Assembly (NCBI RefSeq): GCF_030581075.1
Contig: NZ_JAUQSW010000020.1
Location: 1 to 37,751, forward strand
Origin: Hymenobacter cheonanensis
GTDB taxonomy: Bacteria > Bacteroidota > Bacteroidia > Cytophagales > Hymenobacteraceae
Direction of reading: 5' to 3'
Length of the DNA: 37,751 bases
Part shown: piece after piece, positions 23,883-31,511 of the stretch
Layout of the letters: every line of letters starts with the position of its first letter
How positions within the stretch are numbered: position 1 is the first letter of the stretch
Position numbers and translations under genes: made by a program
Notes under the pieces: model-generated
Seen by the model: the letters and a program-made list of their open reading frames with translations, nothing else
The model's database searches: none
Told to the model about the DNA's origin: nothing

Positions 23883-24686
23883 ATGAACTGCTTATTCTGC
23901 AAACAGAATAGTGATAAGTCTCGGAGTGTCGAGCATATTATCCCTGAGAGCTTAGGTAATAAAGACCATATTTTACCTAGGCATTTTGTATGCGATAATT
24001 GCAATCAGTATTTTGCAATTAAAGTGGAAAAGCCGTTACTAGAACAACCTTATTTCAAACACCTCAGAAACAGATCGAGGATTGAGAATAAAAAGCGAAC
24101 TGTACCTACCCTAGATGTGATGGCAATTGGGTTGAGGCCGATGAAGGTAGAATTATCCTTTGATAAAAAGGATGGATTTAGTATTACTGTACCTGATGAT
24201 GTTGATGCAAAGGACCTTTTTTCTAGTCCAACTTGCAGGCTGATTATTCCAGTCTTGGATTCGCCCAAAGAAGATAATATGGTGCTGTCAAAGTTCCTCG
24301 CAAAGCTTGCGGTTGAAGCACTTATACACAGAGTTTTAGACGATAAAGTACTAGTAGAAGAATTTTGGAATCATCCAGGGCTAGATAAGTTGAAACAGTA
24401 CGCTAGATATGGGCAGGGGATAAGTTTCTGGCCTTACCATCAGAGGAGGATATATCAGGAAGGCGCTTTTTTTAAAGATAAGAAATCCGGAGAAGGACCC
24501 TTTGAAATAATGCATGAATTTAATTTTTTATACGCCGATGTGTCAAATCTTTACTTCATCGTCTGCATAATGGGAATTGAGTATGCAATCAATATAAACA
24601 CCCCGGAAATCAAAAATTACTCTAACTGGCTGATTGCAAATAATAACAGGTCGCCTCTTGATGAGGCCAACGAAATAAAATTGTAA
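23883..24686 (+). CDS. HNH endonuclease-like protein (HNH_5 type)
   Basis: A 267-residue protein, ATG at 23883. The N-terminal zinc-bound HNH fold is clear: CLFC (Cys3, Cys6), SVEHIIPESLGN with catalytic Glu17-His18, then CDNC (Cys37, Cys40) and Asn41. The remaining 220 residues are a conserved-looking mixed domain without a recognised function. Base composition is distinctly AT-rich compared with the plasmid, as in the neighbouring HEPN gene, which suggests recent transfer. It converges with that gene (20 bp apart). HNH proteins of this kind are common in phage-defence and restriction loci. Confidence 0.82.
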   Translation: MNCLFCKQNSDKSRSVEHIIPESLGNKDHILPRHFVCDNCNQYFAIKVEKPLLEQPYFKHLRNRSRIENKKRTVPTLDVMAIGLRPMKVELSFDKKDGFSITVPDDVDAKDLFSSPTCRLIIPVLDSPKEDNMVLSKFLAKLAVEALIHRVLDDKVLVEEFWNHPGLDKLKQYARYGQGISFWPYHQRRIYQEGAFFKDKKSGEGPFEIMHEFNFLYADVSNLYFIVCIMGIEYAININTPEIKNYSNWLIANNNRSPLDEANEIKL

Positions 24687-24705
24687 TAGTTTAAGTAGTT
24701 CATTT

Positions 24706-25710
24706 TTACTTTTTAGCAGTAATGCGCAGCGATTCTAAAATATCATTTATACGGCGCTTCTTTTCTGCCAATTCGTTAGAAACATCTTTACCACATGTGA
24801 GGCATAAATGCTCTTCCCAAATCACCGTTCCTGCGCAACCATCTATAGGGCACGGAATTCTTGAAATTTCATTATCATTGTTGCAATTTATGCAATGTAT
24901 CAGCCTAGCATCTTCCTTTTCGGGAAAGAGAAACGCCCACTTGTAATCGTATTTCTTTAAAAGGTTTTTATCCTCTGGTAGCATGCAATAAGGGCAGAAA
25001 TAACTTCTTGCTCTTGTGTTCACTGAAAAGTGTTTGGAAAAAGAAGCTTTCCCAATTTTCTTCCAAGCATAAGTTAGTTTTTCTATAAACACAACTGTTT
25101 CTAATTCACCTTGGTCCATTCCTTCGTTAAATGGATGTTCGAAATAGTAACTTCTCAAATTATTCCACCACGAATCTTTTCCATCGAAAAGGGTATATGT
25201 ATCAAGTATATGCGCCACTAATTCACTTGTATTTAGCCTGTTTCTAGATATACCATGCACTATTTGATTTCTAATTTTTCTTATATGCTCAATGTGTCCG
25301 AATATTGTGGTATCATACGTATTCTTGGCAGTGGCAAAGAATACGTATACCAATGACTCTGAACTAATTGAATAAAATTCATCAAATCTTTTATCATTAT
25401 GACCCGGTAATACGGGCCATTCTACTCTTTTGCCTTCAAGTAGCAAATAGGGGCTTGTCGAACAAATACTAGATTTCATGTTTGCTTCAATCGCTTGATG
25501 TATAAGCACTACTGATGCGTTTAGCTTATCCTGTAAATATTCCCACACCATCTCTTCATCGAGCTTTTTCGTGTGATTTTCGATAGTCTTATCGGTTTCA
25601 AAAATAATGTCAAAGGCTTGTGTCAAACAGCTATTGGCCAATAACTTATAATCAAGTTCTGAAGGAAGATTAGTTATCATACCTAGTGTGGGTTTGATTG
25701 ACAAATTCAT
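24706..25710 (-). CDS. HEPN-like protein with C-terminal zinc ribbons
   Basis: A 334-residue protein from the ATG at 25710. The frame extends to 25935, but the upstream part is GC-rich and unrelated in composition. The helical N-terminal half contains IRKIRNQIVHGIS, with Arg147 and His152 forming the R-x4-H motif of HEPN ribonucleases. The C-terminal third has four cysteine pairs (CPYC 239-242, CINC 273-276, C287/C292, CLTC 303-306), enough for two zinc ribbons. HEPN proteins often cleave RNA in toxin-antitoxin and phage-defence systems. No MNT antitoxin is present. The gene is AT-rich and paired with the HNH gene. Confidence 0.75.
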   Translation of the reverse strand: MNLSIKPTLGMITNLPSELDYKLLANSCLTQAFDIIFETDKTIENHTKKLDEEMVWEYLQDKLNASVVLIHQAIEANMKSSICSTSPYLLLEGKRVEWPVLPGHNDKRFDEFYSISSESLVYVFFATAKNTYDTTIFGHIEHIRKIRNQIVHGISRNRLNTSELVAHILDTYTLFDGKDSWWNNLRSYYFEHPFNEGMDQGELETVVFIEKLTYAWKKIGKASFSKHFSVNTRARSYFCPYCMLPEDKNLLKKYDYKWAFLFPEKEDARLIHCINCNNDNEISRIPCPIDGCAGTVIWEEHLCLTCGKDVSNELAEKKRRINDILESLRITAKK

Positions 25711-25935
25711 ACGCTGAAAGATAGTAACCACTAACGTAGCCCGGCCACCCCAGCCGGGCTTTTCTATGCTCACCGCCCCTCCACCCTGTCCCTCGTACAA
25801 CTGGCGGCACAACGGTCGGTTGCCCACCAGCACCAGCAGAACCAGCCCAGCGTAGAGCAGCCAGCGGTTGCGCCGCTGCTGCTGGCTCAGGGTCTTGCGG
25901 TAGTGGTGACGCAGGCGGGTGTGTACGCCTCCCAC
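25711..25935 (-). pseudogene. GC-rich relic fused in frame upstream of the HEPN-like gene
   Basis: The minus-strand frame of the HEPN-like gene stays open to 25935 (GTG) and beyond. This part encodes a basic segment and one membrane helix (RWLLYAGLVLLVLVGNRPLC) unlike the AT-rich gene that follows. It is most likely the remains of another gene cut when the AT-rich insert arrived. An orphan plus-strand terminator lies inside it (25739-25765). A genuine membrane-anchored HEPN fusion cannot be excluded. Confidence 0.5.
25739..25765 (+). terminator. Orphan rho-independent terminator
   Basis: AGCCCGGC and GCCGGGCT pair perfectly around a CACCCCA loop and are followed by TTTC on the plus strand. 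No plus-strand gene ends here, which suggests it belonged to a gene replaced by the AT-rich insert. Confidence 0.65.
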
Positions 25936-25983
25936 CTGAATGACCCAGTTGACGGTGGAGAAAACCCTAATTAAAGCCCTGTC

Positions 25984-25998
25984 AAGTGTCCTATAATT
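25984..25998 (-). promoter_or_regulatory. Oriented upstream element AATTATAGGACACTT, copy 3
   Basis: Identical over 15 bp to copies at 16663 and 20324. It points toward the HEPN-like gene, 274 bp before its ATG. A MITE-like element (copy B) is inserted 3 bp upstream of it, interrupting any longer match. Confidence 0.55.
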
Positions 25999-26001
25999 TC
26001 T

Positions 26002-26151
26002 GTGGCTGTTGCAAAAGTCTTACGCTCGTTCAGCAAGCGGTTACAGTTGGCACTACAACGTCCTTAAGGCAGCCTTGTCGCCCGTTTGGACCCTCGATTT
26101 AATTGCTGCTGGCCTCGGGCAAATCCCCCGCCTGACTTTTGCAACAGCCAC
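26002..26151. mobile_element. MITE-like element, copy B (150 bp)
   Basis: Perfect 18-bp inverted ends, GTGGCTGTTGCAAAAGTC and its complement, flanked by the same four bases TTCT (25998-26001 and 26152-26155), a probable target duplication. No coding capacity. This is the best-preserved copy in the window. Confidence 0.8.
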
Positions 26152-26196
26152 TTCTGTTCCGTTAAACGAGGGGGCTTTTCGTTGGCCTTGCCTTGG

Positions 26197-26988
26197 TTAC
26201 TTCTTCGGCAGCTCCTGTCCAGCATAGGGCCCCAAAGGGGTTGCCAGGCCGAGGCCGCGCGGTGCTGGTGGGGCAGGCGGCGGGGCCATATGGGCCGCCG
26301 CGGCCTGCAGCAAAAGGGCCCAGAGCGGTACCTCCGGTTTGGGCTTAAGCCGGGGTTTGACGGGCGTGTTCTGCCACGCTGCATCGAGCGAGGTCGATAG
26401 CCCCAAACTCTGCCACCAGCCCTGGTAGGCCTGCGTCAGCACGCGCGTGCGCAGGGCCGGATTGGCCTGACAGGCGTGGTCGCGCAGCACCACGTCCACG
26501 GCGGCCGTCCACTGGGCGGCCAGCGAGGCCGTGAGCACACTGAGCGGTACGCCCTTCTCGGCATACCAGGGGCTGCGCGCTAAGGCCTCTTGCACGAGCG
26601 GGGGTACGGCGGCAAAGGGGCCAAGTAACGGATCCACGGGTAGGGCCGCGCGGGGCATCGTGCGCACGAGCCGCCACAGGTCAAAGGCTTCGGGATAGGC
26701 CAACGCTGCTTGCGCCGTGCGTTGCCACCAGCGCTCCAGCAACTGATGCAAATACTCCCCGCGCCGGGCCTCGCCCTCGTCGGCTTGCAGCGGGGCCGTG
26801 AGCTGCTGAAGGGCGTGCTCGTAGCTGGCTTGCAGCAGGGCTTCTTTGCTGGGGAAAGTGCGAAAGAGCGTGCCCACCCCCACCCCGGCCAAGCGCGCAA
26901 TCTCGGCCGTTTTCGTGGCGTGCACCCCCTGCAAAGCAAAGCGCCAAAGGGCCGTATCCAGAATCTTGGTCGTGCGGTCGTCAGCCAT
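26197..26988 (-). CDS. TetR/AcrR family transcriptional regulator
   Basis: A 263-residue regulator, ATG at 26988. Residues about 5-50 form the TetR helix-turn-helix (ILDTALWRFALQGVHATKTA, EIARLAGVGVGTLFRTFPSK, EALL). The rest is a helical ligand domain. A long Pro/Ala-rich tail follows (PVKPRLKPKPEVP...APPPAPPAP), longer than usual for the family. It is divergent from the DUF4932-kinase-regulator operon. A perfect 6-bp-arm palindrome (27103-27118) sits directly upstream of its predicted -7 element, so autorepression and control of the divergent operon are likely. Confidence 0.88.
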   Translation of the reverse strand: MADDRTTKILDTALWRFALQGVHATKTAEIARLAGVGVGTLFRTFPSKEALLQASYEHALQQLTAPLQADEGEARRGEYLHQLLERWWQRTAQAALAYPEAFDLWRLVRTMPRAALPVDPLLGPFAAVPPLVQEALARSPWYAEKGVPLSVLTASLAAQWTAAVDVVLRDHACQANPALRTRVLTQAYQGWWQSLGLSTSLDAAWQNTPVKPRLKPKPEVPLWALLLQAAAAHMAPPPAPPAPRGLGLATPLGPYAGQELPKK

Positions 26989-27087
26989 GGTAAAGAGAGA
27001 TAAAACAGGTGCAAAAAAGCAAGCGCTTTAAAACTACTCGCAAGACCCGCTTGTAGCGGTTTTGAGCGCGTGGGAGCAGGTTTTGCG

Positions 27088-27118
27088 CAAATATACGCCA
27101 TCTGGACTCGACAGTCCA
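27088..27118 (-). promoter_or_regulatory. TetR-gene promoter with overlapping operator palindrome
   Basis: On the minus strand TATATTTG (27095-27088) matches the Bacteroidota -7 consensus TAnnTTTG exactly. Just upstream is TGGACT-CGAC-AGTCCA (27103-27118), a perfect palindrome of the size bound by TetR dimers. It would cover the -15 to -32 region, which fits repression. The 5' leader is about 95 nt. Confidence 0.65.
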
Positions 27119-27320
27119 CCCCCGTTGTAGCCACCAGCCCGCGGCAATGGAGCACCGAGTCCACAGCTAAAAACAGACGATGGGGCGCCTTAAGTAAGCA
27201 GCGTGGTTGAGGCATTCATCCCCGAAAAAAGGCGGTTGGTCACTCAAAAAGCGCAGACCGGGAAATAGCCGCTTCTTTTGAACCCTCCCCTTCCGAAACG
27301 CTTCCCTACTCCGTCGCTTT

Positions 27321-28424
27321 ATGAAAAAGCTAGTTGTCTATTGGCTGTTGCTTTTACTCAGCCCAGTCTTGCGTGCCCAACCCTACGCTACGCCGGCCGC
27401 CGCGCCACCCGACCGCCTTACGGTCATGGTGCACCCCGGCATTGAGCTCTTCACGATTGTGCAGGTGCTGGCAGGCCGCTACCGCCAGCCCAACAAATCC
27501 GCGTACGCCGCCGACGCGGAGGCCTATTTTGCCCCCTTCGCCAATCACCCCGCCGTGCAGCAGGCGCGGCGCCTGGCCAAGGTCTATACCGACCTGCCTG
27601 AGCTAGGCTACTGCTTGGATAATTTCCCCCACGTGCGCCTGCATTATCCCGCGCAAACTTCTTGGTACACTCTGAATGGGAAGGATACCATCCAGGCCTA
27701 TATGCGGCGCTGTCTGCAGTTCTACGAGGACAGTCATTTCTGGGCGTTCTACCAGCGGCACCAAGCTGACTATGCGGCCTGGGCCCAGCCGGTGCTCGCG
27801 CGCCTGGCCCGTGAGGGCTTGGTGAGCAAGCTCGATTCCTTTTACCGGTTTCGGACCCCCGCCGCCCAATGGACCATTTGTTTGGACCCGCTCAATAGTT
27901 GGGGCGCGCACGCGATTATGGCTAAAAAGCTAAACCCGCGCTACGCCAACCACGTCGTCTACAACGTCGGCTTTCTCACCCCGGAATCGACCGACACGCG
28001 TGTGCCCACCTTTAGCCTTGGGGCCGAAGCCGTGAGTCTAGTCTGGCACGAAGGCAGTCATATTTACACCGCGGCGCTCCAGCAGCGCTACCACGCCGAC
28101 ATTAGCAAGCTCGCCTACCTATTCAACCAAGGCGACGCGGGCATGAAGCGCAACAACATTGACGACTGGGCCCACTGCTTCGACGAGAACCTGGTGCGCG
28201 GCATCGTCATTGCCTTATTTCGGCAGTATCAGCCCGCCAAAGAAGCTCGCAAGCAAGCGGCCCAAGAAGTAGTCGGCGATTTTCAATATGCGGGGGATAT
28301 TGCCGATGCGATTACGACCAAGTACAGGGGCTCGCGTTCTTCTCAGCGTTTCGAGCAGTTCTTCCCCGAGATTCTCGCGTACTTGGCCCACAAATACCCC
28401 ACGGCTGCATCGACTACGCAATGA
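27321..28424 (+). CDS. Secreted DUF4932-type protein with HExxH zinc-protease motif
   Basis: A 367-residue protein, ATG at 27321. A Sec signal peptide covers residues 1-20 (KKLVVYWLLLLLSPVLRAQ). The DUF4932-like region contains VWHEGSHIYT with HEGSH at 243-247, the zinc-binding HExxH pattern, and a downstream glutamate in AHCFDEN (Glu289) that could be the third ligand. It is probably a periplasmic metallopeptidase. Its stop overlaps the kinase start by ATGA, so the three genes 27321-30177 form one coupled operon, perhaps sensing or processing an envelope substrate. Confidence 0.82.
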   Translation: MKKLVVYWLLLLLSPVLRAQPYATPAAAPPDRLTVMVHPGIELFTIVQVLAGRYRQPNKSAYAADAEAYFAPFANHPAVQQARRLAKVYTDLPELGYCLDNFPHVRLHYPAQTSWYTLNGKDTIQAYMRRCLQFYEDSHFWAFYQRHQADYAAWAQPVLARLAREGLVSKLDSFYRFRTPAAQWTICLDPLNSWGAHAIMAKKLNPRYANHVVYNVGFLTPESTDTRVPTFSLGAEAVSLVWHEGSHIYTAALQQRYHADISKLAYLFNQGDAGMKRNNIDDWAHCFDENLVRGIVIALFRQYQPAKEARKQAAQEVVGDFQYAGDIADAITTKYRGSRSSQRFEQFFPEILAYLAHKYPTAASTTQ

Positions 28425-29479
28425 CCCCTGCCCGGCCCCGCTCGTGGCCCGAATGGCCCATCCATCTCGTCGTCTGGACGTTGCTGCTCGTTAAGAACGT
28501 GGTGACGATGTACAGCGCGCCTACTTTCCAGGTGCCGAAAGGGGCCGTGGCCACGTACGGGCTGCTGGGGTTGGGCTACCTGCTGCTCAATGCCCTGGCC
28601 TTCTACTTGCCCGTGGGACTGGTCGCGCGGCCGTTGCTCACGGGGGCGGGGTGGCGCGTGGGGCGGGCAGCGGGCGGGTTGGTGCTGACGCTGGGGTTGC
28701 TGACGGGGGTGCGGTACGGGCTAGAGTTTTACGTGTTCAAACCGCTACTCGGCTTCGACAACTATAGTCGCAACACCACCTTCACGGCGCCGTGGTTTGT
28801 GGAGAACAGCGTGCGGTTCTATTTCGACTACGTGCTCTACGGCCTGCTCTACGCCGTTATCCGGCAGCATCTGCTGACCGAGCGTCAGCAGCGCGAAGCC
28901 CAGCAAGCGACCACCACCGCTGAATTGACTTTCTTGCGTTCGCAGGTGAATCCGCACTTTTTGTTCAATACGCTCAATGACATCTACGCCCTGGTGTATC
29001 AGCGGGCGGATACCGCGCCGGGGGCGGTGCTGAAGCTTGCCGAGCTGCTCCGCTACATGCTCCACGAAGCCCACCACGACCAGGTGCTGCTGACCCACGA
29101 GCTGGACTACCTGCAGGGGCTCATTGCCTTACAGCGCCTCGGCACGAAGGACATGCTGCAGCTCGATTATCAGGTGCGCGGTTCCCTAAATGGGCAGCTG
29201 ATTGCCCCGCTGCTGCTGGTGCCGTTCGTGGAAAACGCGTTTAAGCATGGGGTGCTAACCAGTGCCGCTCAGCCGATTACGCTGCAGCTGGACGTCACGG
29301 CAACGACGCTGCACTTTTGCCTCTGCAATGCCAAGCAAGCGCAACAGAAAGACCAGTTGGGTGGTATTGGGCTCGCCAACGTGCGACGACGGCTAGCGCT
29401 GCTCTACCCTCAGCGGCACGCGCTGACCGTGGCCGATACCCCCACCGACTTTCGGGTGTTCCTCCACCTTGACTTATGA
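28421..29479 (+). CDS. LytS-type sensor histidine kinase (His_kinase family)
   Basis: A 352-residue membrane kinase. Four hydrophobic segments (about 14-32, 44-66, 84-102 and 134-148) form the membrane part without an evident large sensor domain. The kinase core has SQVNPHFLFNTLNDI with the phosphorylated His179, VPFVENAFKHG (Asn272) as the N box, and GGIGLANVRRRLALLYP as the G region. It overlaps both neighbours by ATGA. It should phosphorylate the LytTR regulator encoded next. Confidence 0.92.
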   Translation: MTPARPRSWPEWPIHLVVWTLLLVKNVVTMYSAPTFQVPKGAVATYGLLGLGYLLLNALAFYLPVGLVARPLLTGAGWRVGRAAGGLVLTLGLLTGVRYGLEFYVFKPLLGFDNYSRNTTFTAPWFVENSVRFYFDYVLYGLLYAVIRQHLLTERQQREAQQATTTAELTFLRSQVNPHFLFNTLNDIYALVYQRADTAPGAVLKLAELLRYMLHEAHHDQVLLTHELDYLQGLIALQRLGTKDMLQLDYQVRGSLNGQLIAPLLLVPFVENAFKHGVLTSAAQPITLQLDVTATTLHFCLCNAKQAQQKDQLGGIGLANVRRRLALLYPQRHALTVADTPTDFRVFLHLDL

Positions 29480-30177
29480 GTGAGGCCATTACGTGTTTGC
29501 TAGTGGATGATAAGCCCCTGGCCCTGGACGTGCTCACGGACTACGTGGCCCAGGTGCCGGCCCTGCAACTGGCGGGACGCAGTGAAAACCCGGTGGAAGC
29601 GCTAAGCTGGGTAACGGAGCGGCGCGTAGAACTGATTTTTCTGGACATTCAAATGCCCCAACTCACGGGGGTGCAGTTTATGCAGGCCCTAGACCGGCGC
29701 GCGCAGGTGGTGCTCACCACCGCCTACCCCGATTATGCGCTGACGGGTTTCGAGCACGACGTGGTGGACTACCTGCTCAAACCTATTTCGTTTGAGCGCT
29801 TCTACCAGGCCGTGCAGAAAGCGCAGCGGCGTCTGCGGCCGGTGGCCGGGGACCCGCCCCGCCCCTACCTGTTTGTCAAAACCGAACACCGGCTGCAGCG
29901 GGTTGACCTGGCCGAGATCCGCTACCTGGAAGGCCTGCAGAACTATGTGGTGATTCATACCACGACCGAGAAGATTCTAGCCCGGCAGACGCTCACCAGC
30001 GTAGAAGCGAGCCTGCCGGCGGCCGCGTTTGTGCGGGTGCATAAGTCGTTTATCGTGGCGCTCGCCCATATCCATTCGGTGGAGCGCAGCCGGATTTTTA
30101 TCCAAGTAGCCGCCGGGGTCCCGCTTACGATTCCGGTGGGGGATGCGTATCGACACAAGTTCTACAACCACCTGTAG
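29476..30177 (+). CDS. LytTR-family response regulator
   Basis: A 233-residue regulator. The receiver domain (1-120) has Asp11-Asp12, the phosphoacceptor Asp57 in LIFLDIQMP, Thr81/Thr82 and Lys102 in YLLKPIS. The C-terminal LytTR DNA-binding domain (about 133-233) contains EIRYLEGLQNYVVIH and FVRVHKSFIVAL. It is cognate to the upstream LytS-type kinase (4-bp overlap). Target genes are unknown; the proximity to TetR and DUF4932 genes suggests local control. Confidence 0.93.
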   Translation: MSEAITCLLVDDKPLALDVLTDYVAQVPALQLAGRSENPVEALSWVTERRVELIFLDIQMPQLTGVQFMQALDRRAQVVLTTAYPDYALTGFEHDVVDYLLKPISFERFYQAVQKAQRRLRPVAGDPPRPYLFVKTEHRLQRVDLAEIRYLEGLQNYVVIHTTTEKILARQTLTSVEASLPAAAFVRVHKSFIVALAHIHSVERSRIFIQVAAGVPLTIPVGDAYRHKFYNHL

Positions 30178-30357
30178 CCTAGTAGAGAGCTAGGCCTCAT
30201 ATGGTGTGCCTTTCAGAGACCACCTACGTTTCCTTTTATGTGTTGTAAAAGGTCGTTTGCAGTATGTAAAAACTCATTAACCAGTTCTACTTGTGTCGTT
30301 TCCAACTAGTTTTAGGCCTCCTGCTTATGATAGCAGCCTACAAATTATTCTTTCTAC

Positions 30358-31119
30358 ATGGTCCCAATTCGGTTGTGGCGCGGCTTATTCAGCTGTTTAG
30401 GGTGGTCGCTCGTGCTGTCTCTGCTTTCTTTGGTGGCGCACGGGTTGCCCTTGCTGCCTGGACCTGGTTATTTGGCCGCTCTAATTGAGGTTCTCTCAAA
30501 GCTTGTGTGCGCGTTTGACACGCCCGCTCTTTTGCTATGGCCTGCTGCACTAATCCCACTCGGTATGGCGGTTAGAATTGGCCTGGCAGGTACGGCTTCA
30601 CGGTCGCGAGCGCGACTGTGCACCGGGTTGTTTTTTGTAGGCAGTTGGCCTGGGGTCGCCTGGTACCACCAGCAGGTGAGCCAGCAGTGGCTACGGCCAC
30701 AGGCCATTCGTACGGTCGTGCAACACGGCCAAGTAGTCGTCGCGGCCTTAGCGCGCTACCGCCAGCTGCATCATCGCTTCCCCGCTAGCTTAATCGAGTT
30801 AGTGCCGGTCCAACTCCCGCGCGTACCCAGTCCTGGCTTAGTAGGGGTCACGGCCTTTGCTTACAATACAGAGCAGGATAACGCGCGGTACGAATTGTTG
30901 GGAGTCAACTTTCCAGAGCCGTTCTGGCTTCCCGGGTATAAAACGCGCCTTTTTTATAGTCTGCTAAAGGTAGCCGAGCAGGACGGGACTTCTTCGAGTG
31001 CCTCTATCCATGCGGTGGCAGGTGCCGGATGGTATCTCACCACGTATACACCTGTCCCTGTCTTACGGGGTCCAATCTTCGAACACGACACTTTGCGCAG
31101 AGTAAACCCGCTCCCTTGA
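30358..31119 (+). CDS. Membrane protein with a C-terminal extracytoplasmic domain
   Basis: A 253-residue protein, ATG at 30358. Hydrophobic segments at about 10-30, 55-72 and 88-104 predict three membrane helices. A soluble C-terminal domain of about 140 residues follows (GQVVVAALARYRQLHHRFPA, SLIELVP), reminiscent of pilin-like or pseudopilin soluble domains, though not assigned. No family was recognised. An overlapping frame (30291-30488) is judged a shadow. Confidence 0.65.
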   Translation: MVPIRLWRGLFSCLGWSLVLSLLSLVAHGLPLLPGPGYLAALIEVLSKLVCAFDTPALLLWPAALIPLGMAVRIGLAGTASRSRARLCTGLFFVGSWPGVAWYHQQVSQQWLRPQAIRTVVQHGQVVVAALARYRQLHHRFPASLIELVPVQLPRVPSPGLVGVTAFAYNTEQDNARYELLGVNFPEPFWLPGYKTRLFYSLLKVAEQDGTSSSASIHAVAGAGWYLTTYTPVPVLRGPIFEHDTLRRVNPLP

Positions 31120-31511
31120 GAGGCGCTGGCAGTGGACTGACTAAAACTTGGCATCGCACTATACTAGCGCCAGCTTAGCATGCGCCCAAAATTTATCACT
31201 TTTTCCAGAGTTGTCCTGATAAGACCGATTATGTTATTTGGCTTTTCAAGAAAATAAAGGAAAAGCAATTAGTCTTTTTCACCGCTAACTATGCCGAGAC
31301 GCTGCCCGGAGTAGCATGCGGATGTCAAGGAAGCTTTTACCAGTGTTTACCCAGCGCAAAAGTAGCGGGATGATCCTTCGTTTACTTCTTGGCCTGCTAC
31401 GACTGCTACTTACGCTTCTACCAGACGTGCGCCTGACAGGGATAACTGGGTTACTACCGATCGGAGTGCCGGCTACGGCAAGCAGGTACTAGCCGCTATG
31501 AGAGAAGCCTT
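31120..31511. other. Intergenic stretch without a recognised gene
   Basis: Nothing was recognised between the convergent membrane-protein and hydrolase genes. No strong hairpin or repeat stood out. Confidence 0.4.

Noticed and set aside
26580..27215. Minus-strand frame of 211 codons across the TetR promoter
   Set aside because: It overlaps the TetR gene in a different frame and covers the predicted promoter and operator; the composition is Pro/Arg/Cys-rich and unlike a protein.
30291..30488. Small plus-strand frame of 65 codons before the membrane protein
   Set aside because: It begins at a TTG, overlaps the better-supported frame from the ATG at 30358 by 131 bp, and lacks any independent support.
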